Assembly: GCA_937927665.1 (NCBI GenBank)
Contig: CALBRY010000141.1
Location: forward strand, 1 to 18,954
Direction: 5' to 3'
Source: an uncultured Chloroflexota bacterium
Lineage (GTDB): Bacteria; Chloroflexota; Anaerolineae; Aggregatilineales; Phototrophicaceae
Length of the DNA stretch: 18,954 nt
The translations under genes and the position numbers were made by a program. This document shows positions 6,603 to 14,249 of this stretch, in pieces. Position 1 is the stretch's first letter; each line of letters begins with the position of its first letter. The notes beneath the pieces were generated by a model. It saw nothing but the letters and a program-made list of their open reading frames with translations. It did no database searches and was not told the origin of the DNA.

Positions 6603-8354
6603 TCACCTCCCGACCATCAGAACAAGCAGCACAGCGACTAAACCCGTCACAATGCCGACGATATTCCAATTCAACTGCCCTGTTTGGGTTTTCCGCAGGT
6701 TGACAGCGGCAGATTGTGCGGCAATCACAATGCGGCGGTTCAGCCATTCAAAGCCGAAATCAGCCGCAGCAGCACGCATAAGCGGCGCAAGGCTGTTCGT
6801 GAACGCCGTCAGACGCTCACGCAGCACCCAAAGAGCAAATCCTACCCCGATCACCGCCAGCGTCAGCCATGTAGCGGGGGCAGCGATCAAGGCGCTGATC
6901 ATGTCCGCCGTACTGTCGACATGCAGCACGCTTTCGTGATATGGCAGTGTGCTTTCCAGAAGATGTCCAAATGCTCCGGCAAGCAGCCAAATCCCCAATA
7001 CGCCGATCGCCAACATGCCGAGCGCAATCCGCATAAAGTTCGGGGCATCGTGCGCTGGAAATGCCGCGTGTGCTTCGCCAAAGAACACCAACCAGATCAT
7101 GCGGAGTGTATAGAGCGCCGTCAGTCCCGCCGTGATCAGCATGACGACGAACGACCAGACCGCCGTCTCCAAACCCGCTTCCAGAATCAATTCTTTGCTC
7201 CAGAAGCCGTTAAAGAACGGTACGCCCGCCAGCGCCAGCCCGCCGATCACAAAAACATTTCGCACAAACGGCATCGCGCGGCTTAAGCCGCCCATCCGCC
7301 GCATATCGCGCGTCCCCATCGTGTGAATCACCGCGCCAGCACCCAAGAACAGGAGCGCCTTAAACACGGCATGATTGAGCAAATGGAATTGGCTGGCGAA
7401 AATTCCGCCAGCGCCGATCGCGTAGACCATAAATCCAAGTTGGCTGATCGTGGAATACGCCAGCGCTCGCTTGAGATCATGCGTGGAGAGCGCCATCAAT
7501 GCGCCGAACAACGCCGAGATCATGCCGACGATTAACACGGCGCTTGTCCAACCGGGGACAGCGGCGAATGCCGGATAAAACCGTGCCAGCAGATACACAC
7601 CCGCGTTAACCATCGTCGCGGCGTGGATCAAAGCGCTCACCGGGGTTGGGGCTTCCATCGCACCGGGCAGCCACGTGTGAAACGGCACTTGCGCCGATTT
7701 CGCCGCCGCCGCGATCAAGAACCCGAACGCCGTGATCGTCAGTGCATCAGCGGGCAAACTACCTGCATTAGCGATCAGCATATTAATGTCGAGCGTGCCT
7801 AGCTGGGTATACGCCGCCAAAATTCCGACGAGTAATCCGACACCGCCGATCTGCGTGATCACCAGCGCCTTGATTCCACCGGCTACAGCTTTCGGATCGT
7901 CATTATGGAAGGAGATCAGCGCATACGAACATAGTGCTGTCATCTCCCAGAAAATGAACAGCAAAAGCAGATTTCCACTTAACACCAAGCCGCACATCGC
8001 GCCGATAAACAGCAGCACAAGCGCATAATAGCGCCCAAGCTGATGCTCGCCGTGCATGTAATCGAGTGAAAAGATCACGGTCAGGCTGCCAATGGTGGTC
8101 GCAACCGCCGCGAGAAATGTACCTAAACCATCCGGGATAAAGGTAAACGTGCCAAACACACCGCCGATCGCATACTCAACCGAGGGTGTGGTCACGGTGA
8201 ACGCGAGGAGCAGAAGCGCAGCAAACGCGGCGATCACCGAGCATAGAACAGCGGCGATCTGCTGCGTTTTGTGACGTTGATCACCGGCAAGCAGTACCGA
8301 CGCCGCGCCGCCCCACGGCGCAAGGATCGTGAGGAGAACGAGCAAACCAGCCAT
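6603..8354 (-). CDS. Antiporter-like membrane subunit (NuoL type)
   Basis: A 583-residue polytopic protein. NuoL/MrpA-type markers are 'FWEMTALCSYAL' (Glu137), 'AAKSAQVPFHTWLPGAMEAP' (Lys219), 'HAATMVNAGVYLL' from residue 244, 'AVFKALLFLGAG' (Lys332) and 'GFWSKELIL' (Lys387). Beyond the 14-helix core it continues through a helical stretch (about 510-555) to 'LRKTQTGQL' (553-561) and a last hydrophobic segment, the ending typical of NuoL, where a lateral helix runs back along the membrane arm. The stop lies one base before the NuoN-like ATG. AGAGGTG precedes its start, 3 bp after the NuoK-like stop. Confidence 0.93.
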   Translation of the reverse strand: MAGLLVLLTILAPWGGAASVLLAGDQRHKTQQIAAVLCSVIAAFAALLLLAFTVTTPSVEYAIGGVFGTFTFIPDGLGTFLAAVATTIGSLTVIFSLDYMHGEHQLGRYYALVLLFIGAMCGLVLSGNLLLLFIFWEMTALCSYALISFHNDDPKAVAGGIKALVITQIGGVGLLVGILAAYTQLGTLDINMLIANAGSLPADALTITAFGFLIAAAAKSAQVPFHTWLPGAMEAPTPVSALIHAATMVNAGVYLLARFYPAFAAVPGWTSAVLIVGMISALFGALMALSTHDLKRALAYSTISQLGFMVYAIGAGGIFASQFHLLNHAVFKALLFLGAGAVIHTMGTRDMRRMGGLSRAMPFVRNVFVIGGLALAGVPFFNGFWSKELILEAGLETAVWSFVVMLITAGLTALYTLRMIWLVFFGEAHAAFPAHDAPNFMRIALGMLAIGVLGIWLLAGAFGHLLESTLPYHESVLHVDSTADMISALIAAPATWLTLAVIGVGFALWVLRERLTAFTNSLAPLMRAAAADFGFEWLNRRIVIAAQSAAVNLRKTQTGQLNWNIVGIVTGLVAVLLVLMVGR

Positions 8355-8357
8355 GCT

Positions 8358-8660
8358 TCACCTCTTGAGCGTGGAAAGCGCGCGAATATCGAGCGTTCCG
8401 AAATGCCGCCGAACTTGAACCGCCAGCGCCAGCCCAACAACTGCAACCATCGTGTCGGCAACGATCACGGTGAGCGCCAAGCTCTGACCGAGTTGAATCT
8501 GCCCGTTCATTTCCCCGGCGATCACGAATGCAAGCACAGCAGTTTTCGTCAAAATTTGCAGTGCGATCACCAGCTTGATGAAGTTGTGCAGGATCATCAT
8601 GCCGTACAACCCGACGCCGAACAGCGCCAGTATCCCGATTAAGAGCAGTGTTTCAGTCAT
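8358..8660 (-). CDS. NuoK/MrpC-like membrane subunit
   Basis: A 100-residue, three-helix protein. 'GLYGMMILHNFIKLVIALQIL' (about 17-37) matches the first and second helices of NuoK/MrpC/MbhG, and 'SLALTVIVADTMVAVVGLALAV' the third. NuoK's two membrane glutamates are not obvious: Gln35 occupies the region of the first and Asp69 that of the second, closer to the MrpC/MbhG pattern. The tail 'FGTLDI' is cytoplasmic. It overlaps the upstream gene by ATGA and belongs to the ion-translocating arm. Confidence 0.87.
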   Translation of the reverse strand: MTETLLLIGILALFGVGLYGMMILHNFIKLVIALQILTKTAVLAFVIAGEMNGQIQLGQSLALTVIVADTMVAVVGLALAVQVRRHFGTLDIRALSTLKR

Positions 8661-9217
8661 ACCCGTTCCTCCTCAAGATGCGAGTCAGCTATGGACTCCT
8701 CGTCATGCGGCGCAGTGTTCTCGGCTTGTGCTGCTGACGATGCCGCCACACGAGGTTTTGGATCATCCAGCAGTCCCATGACGCCAAGCACACCCGCGAA
8801 AATCAGCATGACCTGTAACAGCGCATCGAGGACGCGATCCTGCCAGAAACTGACAGCGAACGTGGTTTCGACTTGAACTGTGGGGTTCTCTTCGACGGGC
8901 AAAGGAAAGAGGAAAAGACAGAGAAGAATGAGCACCGCAGCAGTGAGCGCTGCGGCAAGCGATTTTGGGGTTAGTGAGCGGACAGAAACAGCTTCATCGC
9001 CAATCACCGCGATGGCAAAAACGAAAAGTACGGTCACCAAACCCGCACCCACGCTCAACTCGATGATTGCGATTTCCCACGCGCCGAGCCGATACAGCAT
9101 CAGCGAGATTAGGATACTCACACCCGCCAACCAGAGCGCCGCATGTAATAATCGAACAGCGCGAACGGCGAACACTGCAAACGCAACACTGCCGATGAGA
9201 AGGGGCAGAAATTCCAT
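8657..9217 (-). CDS. MbhD/MbhE-like (DUF4040, NuoJ-position) membrane subunit
   Basis: A 186-residue protein with about five membrane segments and an acidic tail (150-186). The region 'AWEIAIIELSVGAGLVTVLF' (46-65) resembles the MrpA C-terminal/MbhD (DUF4040) helix with its conserved Glu (Glu53). 'FWQDRVLDALLQVMLIFAG' (124-142) resembles MbhE. It may therefore be a fusion of MbhD- and MbhE-like parts rather than a true NuoJ. It is the first gene of the hydrogenase operon. GAGGG lies shortly before the ATG, and a good promoter begins about 94 bp upstream. Family placement is inferred from these motifs. Confidence 0.8.
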   Translation of the reverse strand: MEFLPLLIGSVAFAVFAVRAVRLLHAALWLAGVSILISLMLYRLGAWEIAIIELSVGAGLVTVLFVFAIAVIGDEAVSVRSLTPKSLAAALTAAVLILLCLFLFPLPVEENPTVQVETTFAVSFWQDRVLDALLQVMLIFAGVLGVMGLLDDPKPRVAASSAAQAENTAPHDEESIADSHLEEERV

Positions 9218-9310
9218 TGCTTACCCTCGATCTCCAGCCAATGCAAGAGATTACGCCTCGCATTTCTCGATGATCGTAAGCCCGTGGGAAGCATGTATAA
9301 AGTAATGAAC

Positions 9311-9339
9311 ATCATACCCACATAAGGGACGTTCGTCAG
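9311..9339 (-). promoter_or_regulatory. Candidate sigma70-type promoter of the hydrogenase operon
   Basis: On the minus strand CTGACG (9339-9334; 4 of 6 to TTGACA) is followed after exactly 17 bp by TATGAT (9316-9311; 5 of 6 to TATAAT). Transcription would start near 9303, giving a leader of about 85 nt before the ATG at 9217. An imperfect inverted repeat, TTACG/CGTAA (9279-9251), lies in that leader. This is the only sizeable minus-strand gap (193 bp) in the window. No terminator with a T-run is visible after the Nudix gene, so read-through from upstream is also possible. Confidence 0.5.
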
Positions 9340-9410
9340 CAATGCCCGGCAAAAGTGACTATTGGGGTAGGGTTGAGATGTTTTCCCGACACAATCAGGG
9401 TAGCGTGCTA

Positions 9411-9851
9411 TTACAGTGTGTCACGGCTGAGGAGTTCCAGCAGACCATCGGGATACAGGGGAGCATTCCCGTCCCGGAAATACGCGAGGGATTTCCAATA
9501 AGACTTGAACGATGCTTGACCTTCCACCCCTTCGATCTCATCACGCCGATACACGCTTTCGTCTGAAAACTTCCCATCGTACACAAGCACGATTTCGTGT
9601 CCCGGTCTGCCTTGGTAGGTGAAAATGTTCTCCAATGTGCCGATATAGCGGACATCGATCACTGTTTCGCCGATTTCCTCCATTAATTCGCGCGCGACTG
9701 TCTCGACGCCTCGCTCACCAAACTCGATCTTGCCGCCGAGAGGACGGTAGAACGTTTGCCGCTTTACTGTGTCGTATCCCTCGGCAGCGAGGATGCGATC
9801 CCCATCACGAAATACACAGATTGCCAGTGGGCGTAACTTTCCCGGTTTCAT
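9411..9851 (-). CDS. Nudix hydrolase
   Basis: A 146-residue Nudix enzyme. The box 'GKIEFGERGVETVARELMEE' followed by IG fits Gx5Ex7REUxEExGU except that the last hydrophobic position is Glu. The family hydrolyses nucleoside-diphosphate-linked compounds using a divalent metal held by the box glutamates; the substrate cannot be read from sequence. The ATG at 9851 is preceded by AGGGAG and lies 13 bp after the stop of the PilO-like gene. It is therefore probably transcribed as the last gene of the archaellum-like operon, with no evident functional link. The frame opens further upstream at 10043, but that part overlaps the PilO-like gene. Confidence 0.92.
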   Translation of the reverse strand: MKPGKLRPLAICVFRDGDRILAAEGYDTVKRQTFYRPLGGKIEFGERGVETVARELMEEIGETVIDVRYIGTLENIFTYQGRPGHEIVLVYDGKFSDESVYRRDEIEGVEGQASFKSYWKSLAYFRDGNAPLYPDGLLELLSRDTL

Positions 9852-9864
9852 GACCCAGATCTCC

Positions 9865-10998
9865 CTAACTGCATTCCGGACTCTCTGTGGGGCACAACCA
9901 GCGTTCAGCGAATGTTCCTTCTGCCGCCCACCCCCGAATCCCTTGAAAATCGACGTACCAGTACCATACAGGCTGTCCCTGCCACTGCCCACATTCAGGA
10001 CCCGCAAGAATCTGCACCTGATCATTGTCGTATGCCTGCACAAGCGTATCCGCTGCCCCTTCGGTGATCCATGACATCACGCGGAGTGCGCCCGGATTGT
10101 TGAAATCGACGATCGCCGTGATTCCAGCGGTCAAGCGAATCGGCGGCGCACCTTCACATATCGCGACGGTTGGCAGCGCCACATTAGGAGCAGACGTGAG
10201 CGCCGTTTCGGTGGGTGCGAGTGTCGGCGTGTCCGTCGCTGTCGGTTCAAGGGTTACGGTATAGGTCGCGCTTGATGTTGCGGTCAGGGTGGGTGTTAGT
10301 GTCGGCGTGAACGTGGCGGTCGTGGTTGGCGTAATCGTCGCCGTCGGGATCGACGTCCATGTCGGTAGTAACAGTGTTGGCGTGGGTTCAAGCGTCGGCG
10401 GCGTGTACGCGATCGGATCAAAGGCTTGTCCGGTAGCGAACTCGGATTGATAGATATACAACGTCATCGTAAGCGCGGCGTCGGCTTCTTCGCCTTGAAT
10501 ATTCAGATCGCGAATCGCAACAGACGGCGCGGCGGCTTGCCTAAACAGCGACACGAAATACAGCAGATAACGGAATGGACCTTCCACGCGCACCGCAAGC
10601 GTGCTGACTTCGTATAGGGTGATATCCGGCGACTGCGCGGGCTGCTGTGCTTGCACATTTGTGATTGTCGTGCTGGTGCGGGCTGCGATCTCGTACATCG
10701 CATCAAGCAGCGAATCAGCTTGCTCCTGCGTCAGGAACATGGCGGCAGCTTGGGCGCGTTCGACAGCCGCATTTTGCGCCTGTGCCTCTGCGACGATCAA
10801 ATCATCGCTCACCGATTGATCGATGAGGGCGTCACGCTCGATGATTGCTGTTTGCACCGCCTCCAGTTCGACGGCGATCGCTTGATAGCTGTTCCAGTAT
10901 GGCAGCACGGATGTGACAAACATCGCCACATTACCCGCTAGCACCGACAGCAGGAGCATCACCTTCAACAGCGTAAAGAAACCGGGACTCAACCTCAT
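9865..10998 (-). CDS. PilO-like membrane protein with Thr/Pro linker and SH3-like domain
   Basis: A 377-residue protein. One membrane helix (about 8-32) is followed by a helical stretch and a small alpha/beta region ('YEVSTLAVRVEGPFRYLLYF', 129-148; 'IRDLNIQG'), the layout of PilO in the type IV pilus alignment complex. Residues 199-276 form a Thr/Pro-rich linker. The C-terminus (about 285-368) ends in 'WYWYVDFQGIRGWAAEG', resembling a bacterial SH3 domain that could bind cell wall. The start at 10998 overlaps the PilN-like stop as ATGA, preferred over the upstream opening at 11043. The N-terminus should be cytoplasmic and the rest outside. PilO assignment rests on architecture and on the neighbouring PilN-like gene. 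Confidence 0.7.
   Translation of the reverse strand: MRLSPGFFTLLKVMLLLSVLAGNVAMFVTSVLPYWNSYQAIAVELEAVQTAIIERDALIDQSVSDDLIVAEAQAQNAAVERAQAAAMFLTQEQADSLLDAMYEIAARTSTTITNVQAQQPAQSPDITLYEVSTLAVRVEGPFRYLLYFVSLFRQAAAPSVAIRDLNIQGEEADAALTMTLYIYQSEFATGQAFDPIAYTPPTLEPTPTLLLPTWTSIPTATITPTTTATFTPTLTPTLTATSSATYTVTLEPTATDTPTLAPTETALTSAPNVALPTVAICEGAPPIRLTAGITAIVDFNNPGALRVMSWITEGAADTLVQAYDNDQVQILAGPECGQWQGQPVWYWYVDFQGIRGWAAEGTFAERWLCPTESPECS
10171..10404 (-). repeat. Low-complexity Thr/Pro-coding region in the PilO-like gene
   Basis: About 78 codons encode a run dominated by Thr, Pro, Ala and Ser with 'TPT' and 'PTLT' units. On the DNA this shows as repeated GTCGGCGT/GTGGGTGT-like words. It is an extended extracellular spacer between the PilO-like and SH3-like parts. 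Such runs are common in surface proteins of Chloroflexota and may vary in length between strains. Confidence 0.75.
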
Positions 10999-11648
10999 GA
11001 TCCGCCGCTCGCCAATGTTAGACGCAGGGTAAAGTTGACCCATTGTATACCGCGCTCGAAATGCGGCATCGCCGTCACATTGGCGTTCATCGTCGCTTGT
11101 GCGATGCGATCGGCGGGAAGCGTACCGGGAACAACGGATTGCAGCGCGATCGATTGAACATCAACGCGTTCAAAAATACCCGTCTCGCGCAAATACCCGA
11201 CATAATCCATCACCTGTGACTCAAAATGAGCTTCACCACCGACCAGCAGCCATCCGGCGCTTGTTTCGCCTTCCTGCGGCGTTTCGCCCTGAAGTACCTG
11301 CGTGAGCATCATAAATTCTGGGCGATAGTTAAGAAGCACTGACGTAACGGCGGGAAAATTGATGTGAAGCTCAAGGAGTTCATCGCGCGCATCAGCAAGA
11401 GCCTGTGCTTGCGCCAATCGATCAAGGCGGGTGCGTGTCAGGGATGTTAAATCATCGGGGACGGGCGGGGTACTCTCAAGATTTGCTTGCAATGCTTCCA
11501 GTTCAGCCTGCGCCGTCGCTTCCGCCTCACGGATGGATCGTGACAGCAGGGTCAACGGAAGGAATAACATCGCTAAGCCGAGGATCGTCAGCCAAACGCT
11601 GAGTCCTGCGATGCGCGAACGCTGTCGGGGTGGCTTGGCTTGGGTCAT
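10995..11648 (-). CDS. PilN-like membrane protein
   Basis: A 217-residue protein with a short basic N-terminus, one membrane helix (about 14-37), a coiled-coil-like stretch (38-95) and a ferredoxin-like C-terminal part, 'LVGGEAHFESQVMDYVGYL' (135-153) then 'FERVDVQSIALQ'. That is the PilN/GspL arrangement, where it pairs with PilO to align the pilus motor with the envelope. The cytoplasmic N-terminus lacks the 'NLLP' motif with which PilN binds PilM, and no PilM gene is nearby. ATG 11648 was chosen; a TTG two codons earlier is the alternative. No clear ribosome site is seen. It overlaps the PilO-like gene by ATGA. Confidence 0.7.
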   Translation of the reverse strand: MTQAKPPRQRSRIAGLSVWLTILGLAMLFLPLTLLSRSIREAEATAQAELEALQANLESTPPVPDDLTSLTRTRLDRLAQAQALADARDELLELHINFPAVTSVLLNYRPEFMMLTQVLQGETPQEGETSAGWLLVGGEAHFESQVMDYVGYLRETGIFERVDVQSIALQSVVPGTLPADRIAQATMNANVTAMPHFERGIQWVNFTLRLTLASGGS

Positions 11649-11664
11649 GGGCAACAGCTAAGTC

Positions 11665-12294
11665 TCAAGGGTTGATCATAAGGACAATAAGCGCTCCCAA
11701 GCATAAATAAGGAGCATAAGCCATTTTAGCCCCTTTTCCTTTTCCCCGTAGTATGAGAATCGCCGCGAATGCCCCCGCACCGACTCCGATCAGCAGCGAT
11801 AACAGCACATTCGGAAACCCGAACAGTGCGCCCATCAAGAGCGCCAGCTTAATATCGCCGCCGCCTAAATTTCCCGGTTGAAGATAGGCTGTCAACCCGA
11901 AAATCGCAAAGGTGAAACCTAACCCGAGAAGGAGTGATCGCATATCCGCGCCTGACCAAACCTGCGCGCCGATCACGATCACCAACGCCGGATAGATCAG
12001 CACATTCGGAATCAGGTGATATTTCAGATCGGTCAGTGCCACCAGCCCGAAAAATGCCGCCAATCCTCCGATCACCGCCCATTCACTCGACGCGGCAAAT
12101 ATGCCAACTGCGATCACGCCGCTCAACCCGATGATACCGATATGCCACCCAGACCAGATGCGAAGCGAAACGCGCACCGGCGGCGCATCGGCGGGAAAAC
12201 TGGGAGATAGACGCGGCGCGAGTTCAGACGCAAAGCAGATCAACACACCCGCCAGCATTCCAACCACAGCAGCCCCGATAAGCGTAAGCATCAT
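11665..12294 (-). CDS. Prepilin peptidase (A24 family)
   Basis: A 209-residue polytopic membrane aspartic protease that cleaves class III signal peptides of pilins or archaellins. The catalytic aspartates are Asp89 in 'ALTDLKYHLIPN' and Asp147 in 'LGGGDIKLAL' (GxGD motif). About six membrane segments are visible. It lacks the N-terminal methyltransferase domain of classical bacterial PilD, so cleavage without methylation is expected, as in archaeal PibD/ArlK. Its length and ending ('MAYAPYLCLGALI') look more like bacterial relatives. It overlaps the unknown one-TM gene by ATGA. Its presence implies a processed pilin or archaellin substrate, and none is encoded in this window. Confidence 0.92.
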   Translation of the reverse strand: MMLTLIGAAVVGMLAGVLICFASELAPRLSPSFPADAPPVRVSLRIWSGWHIGIIGLSGVIAVGIFAASSEWAVIGGLAAFFGLVALTDLKYHLIPNVLIYPALVIVIGAQVWSGADMRSLLLGLGFTFAIFGLTAYLQPGNLGGGDIKLALLMGALFGFPNVLLSLLIGVGAGAFAAILILRGKGKGAKMAYAPYLCLGALIVLMINP

Positions 12295-12722
12295 GAGGAT
12301 GTTTTCGCTTTCACACCGAGCCGCGCAGCAGTCTTTTGAGTTAAAGCGGCAAGTGCGCGCACATCAACAGGTTCAGTGGATTCGTGCAGGACGCGCCGCC
12401 GGGTCGAAAGTTCTTCGTCGGTGAATACGCTGTTCAGAATCTTCTGCATGTCGTTGGATTCCGGCTTTGTCGTCTCTGCCACGGGTGCTGGCGGCGGCGC
12501 GGCAGCGGCAATAGTGGGAAGCGGGATGTCGGCATCGTCCTCATCGGGAGGTAGTTCGGTAACAGCGTCGATATCATCCTCTGCCGCATCGGCTGATCGC
12601 TGAAGCAGTGATCGCACGCTGGAGATCACCATCAGCAGCACACCGATGAACAACAGCGATCCAACGGCGGAAATGGTCAGAAGGATCAGCTTGTCTTGCA
12701 GGATGAAATTAAGCAGCGACAT
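12291..12722 (-). CDS. Unknown one-TM protein of the archaellum-like operon
   Basis: A 143-residue protein I do not recognise. It has one membrane helix (about 12-36), an acidic and Pro/Ala-rich linker (45-90) and a charged, helical C-terminal part (92-140, containing 'FTDEELSTRRRVLHE'). The topology could match small connector proteins such as PilP or GspC, or an operon-specific motor component; neither is supported by motifs. AAAGGA lies just before the ATG. It sits between the ArlJ-like platform and the prepilin peptidase and is translationally coupled to the latter, so a role in the same machine is a reasonable inference. Confidence 0.75.
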   Translation of the reverse strand: MSLLNFILQDKLILLTISAVGSLLFIGVLLMVISSVRSLLQRSADAAEDDIDAVTELPPDEDDADIPLPTIAAAAPPPAPVAETTKPESNDMQKILNSVFTDEELSTRRRVLHESTEPVDVRALAALTQKTAARLGVKAKTSS

Positions 12723-12740
12723 GAGACATTCCTTTCGCTT

Positions 12741-12755
12741 TGTGAGGTTCTCACA
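12741..12755. promoter_or_regulatory. Perfect palindrome TGTGAG-GTT-CTCACA between ArlJ and the unknown gene
   Basis: A 6-bp perfect inverted repeat with a 3-nt loop occupies the 36-bp gap between the two coding regions, just upstream of the ribosome site. It could act as an intra-operon RNA hairpin that modulates downstream expression or decay. The half-sites TGTGA/TCACA recall a CRP-family operator, but the spacer is 5 nt instead of 6. Seen directly; function unknown. Confidence 0.4.
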
Positions 12756-12758
12756 CCG

Positions 12759-14249
12759 TTAAGTCGATATGAGAACGCTTGCGACCAGCGGCGGCACGAT
12801 GATAAAGCTCACACCGGAGATGAACCCCGTCAGTGCCAAATACATCGTGACTTTTAATCGATAACCGCCGTTGGAAAGAATGATCGCAACCGACGCGATC
12901 ACCGCCATGAAGATGACCATCGTCACTGTGATCAGCGACAAAAACTGCAAATCCGACGCGCTGAATTCTGCGATCCCAAGTGACATCTGCGGCGCGCTTT
13001 GCATGGCGTCGGTGCTCTGCGGTAGAAGCGTCGCCACCATATCCGCGAAGTTCTGCACAATCGACAGCACAAAAACCATCAACACGGCAACCACTGCGTG
13101 CATGACGGTTGTTAATCCGCCGAATGTCCCGGCGATCAAGCGGCGTTTGGCGCGCAGCTGCACCGTGCGCGTGACGAACAGTGAACACAAATAGCCGACA
13201 CGTTCGGGATCACCGCCCATACGCACCGCTTGATAGAAAATCTCGGTGACATCGCTGATCAAGCGGCTCCCGGATTCTGCGCCGAACTTGCGCCAGCAAA
13301 CATCCGGTTCGACAAGCGCCTCAAGACGGGTGCTTAAGCGCCGAATATCAACCGAAAGCATCGGAAACGAGTCGAGTTCCATCCGCCTGAGCGCCTGCTT
13401 AAGCGTTGTGCCGCTTGCCGTCGCCATACCGCCCACAGAGCGTAAGAAGGTGCTGAATTCTTCATCCTTCTTCATCACGGCTTTATCGCTGCGGGCGCTG
13501 AGCAATCCGACGGGCATCAGGAACACTGCCAACACGATCATCGACCAACCGAGCGGCACACCGATCAGGGTCATGGCGGATGCCGCCAAGAAGCCAATCG
13601 GCGCAAGCATCCTGAACCAACGCATCGCTTTCCGCTGTTCTACCGAACCCGTACCGGCTGGCACAACCAGCACTTCACGCGGCGCTGAGCGGAAAATAAT
13701 GAACGCGCCTAACGCATTCATCAGCAAGCCCGCCGCCACCATGCCCGACATCGAACGGACATCCGTCGAATACACCATTGAGGTTATCACCTGAATGATC
13801 ACGATCAGCGCGACGGAGATCACAATCGACGAAAACGCATTCGTCCACTGCTTCATCGCCTCAAGATCGCGCTCATAGCGGTTCTGATAATCCAGCCCTT
13901 GGACTTCGGCTTCGCGGGCGAGAAATTCCGCGAGAGGTTCACCGGAACGGAGCGCATCAGAGAGCCGCAAGAGGAAACTGCGAAAATTCTCTGATTTCGC
14001 CTGAACCCCGATCAATCGGCACGCTTCGGCATAGTCATAGCGAAATTCCACCACAAGCACATTGATCGCAGCAAAATATGCCGCCGTTGCAGTCGTATTC
14101 GAGGCGGCAATTTCAAACAATTTGCTCCGTGTGACTCCTGCCGCCGATACCGCCGACAAATAGGTAAGCTGATAGAAAAGCTCGAACGGCGAAACCGGCT
14201 TAAAGAAGTTTTTGACGGCGTGCTTCGGCAAGGATTTGGAAGAGGGCAT
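12759..14249 (-). CDS. arlJ: Archaellum-type membrane platform protein (ArlJ/FlaJ, T2SSF fold)
   Basis: A 496-residue polytopic protein with two T2SSF-like cytoplasmic regions, one before about residue 135 and one around 255-375. The second contains 'SVGGMATASGTTLKQALRR' and 'IFYQAVRMGGDP'. They are separated by membrane segments near 140-160, 170-190 and 215-250 and followed by three more at the C-terminus (about 378-400, 435-460, 472-494). In archaea ArlJ anchors the filament and is driven by ArlI. It directly follows the ArlI gene with a 50-bp overlap. ATG 14249 is used; a TTG one codon earlier has slightly better spacing to AAAGGAG. A Tad-pilus TadB/C origin is the alternative, but the ArlH neighbour and single long two-domain form favour ArlJ. 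Confidence 0.88.
   Translation of the reverse strand: MPSSKSLPKHAVKNFFKPVSPFELFYQLTYLSAVSAAGVTRSKLFEIAASNTTATAAYFAAINVLVVEFRYDYAEACRLIGVQAKSENFRSFLLRLSDALRSGEPLAEFLAREAEVQGLDYQNRYERDLEAMKQWTNAFSSIVISVALIVIIQVITSMVYSTDVRSMSGMVAAGLLMNALGAFIIFRSAPREVLVVPAGTGSVEQRKAMRWFRMLAPIGFLAASAMTLIGVPLGWSMIVLAVFLMPVGLLSARSDKAVMKKDEEFSTFLRSVGGMATASGTTLKQALRRMELDSFPMLSVDIRRLSTRLEALVEPDVCWRKFGAESGSRLISDVTEIFYQAVRMGGDPERVGYLCSLFVTRTVQLRAKRRLIAGTFGGLTTVMHAVVAVLMVFVLSIVQNFADMVATLLPQSTDAMQSAPQMSLGIAEFSASDLQFLSLITVTMVIFMAVIASVAIILSNGGYRLKVTMYLALTGFISGVSFIIVPPLVASVLIST

Noticed and set aside
6684..7286. Plus-strand open frame of 200 codons inside the NuoL-like gene
   Set aside because: Antisense shadow with a highly basic, low-hydrophobicity translation, while the minus strand encodes a clear NuoL homologue.
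860..9217. Interpretation as respiratory complex I (nuo operon)
   Set aside because: The NuoD-like subunit has both nickel-binding CxxC motifs, a HycI-type protease follows, and NuoE, NuoF, NuoG and a third antiporter are missing.
10171..10404. GTCGGCGT/GTGGGTGT words considered as a CRISPR or tandem-repeat array
   Set aside because: They lie in frame inside the PilO-like gene and encode the Thr/Pro linker; there are no regular spacers.
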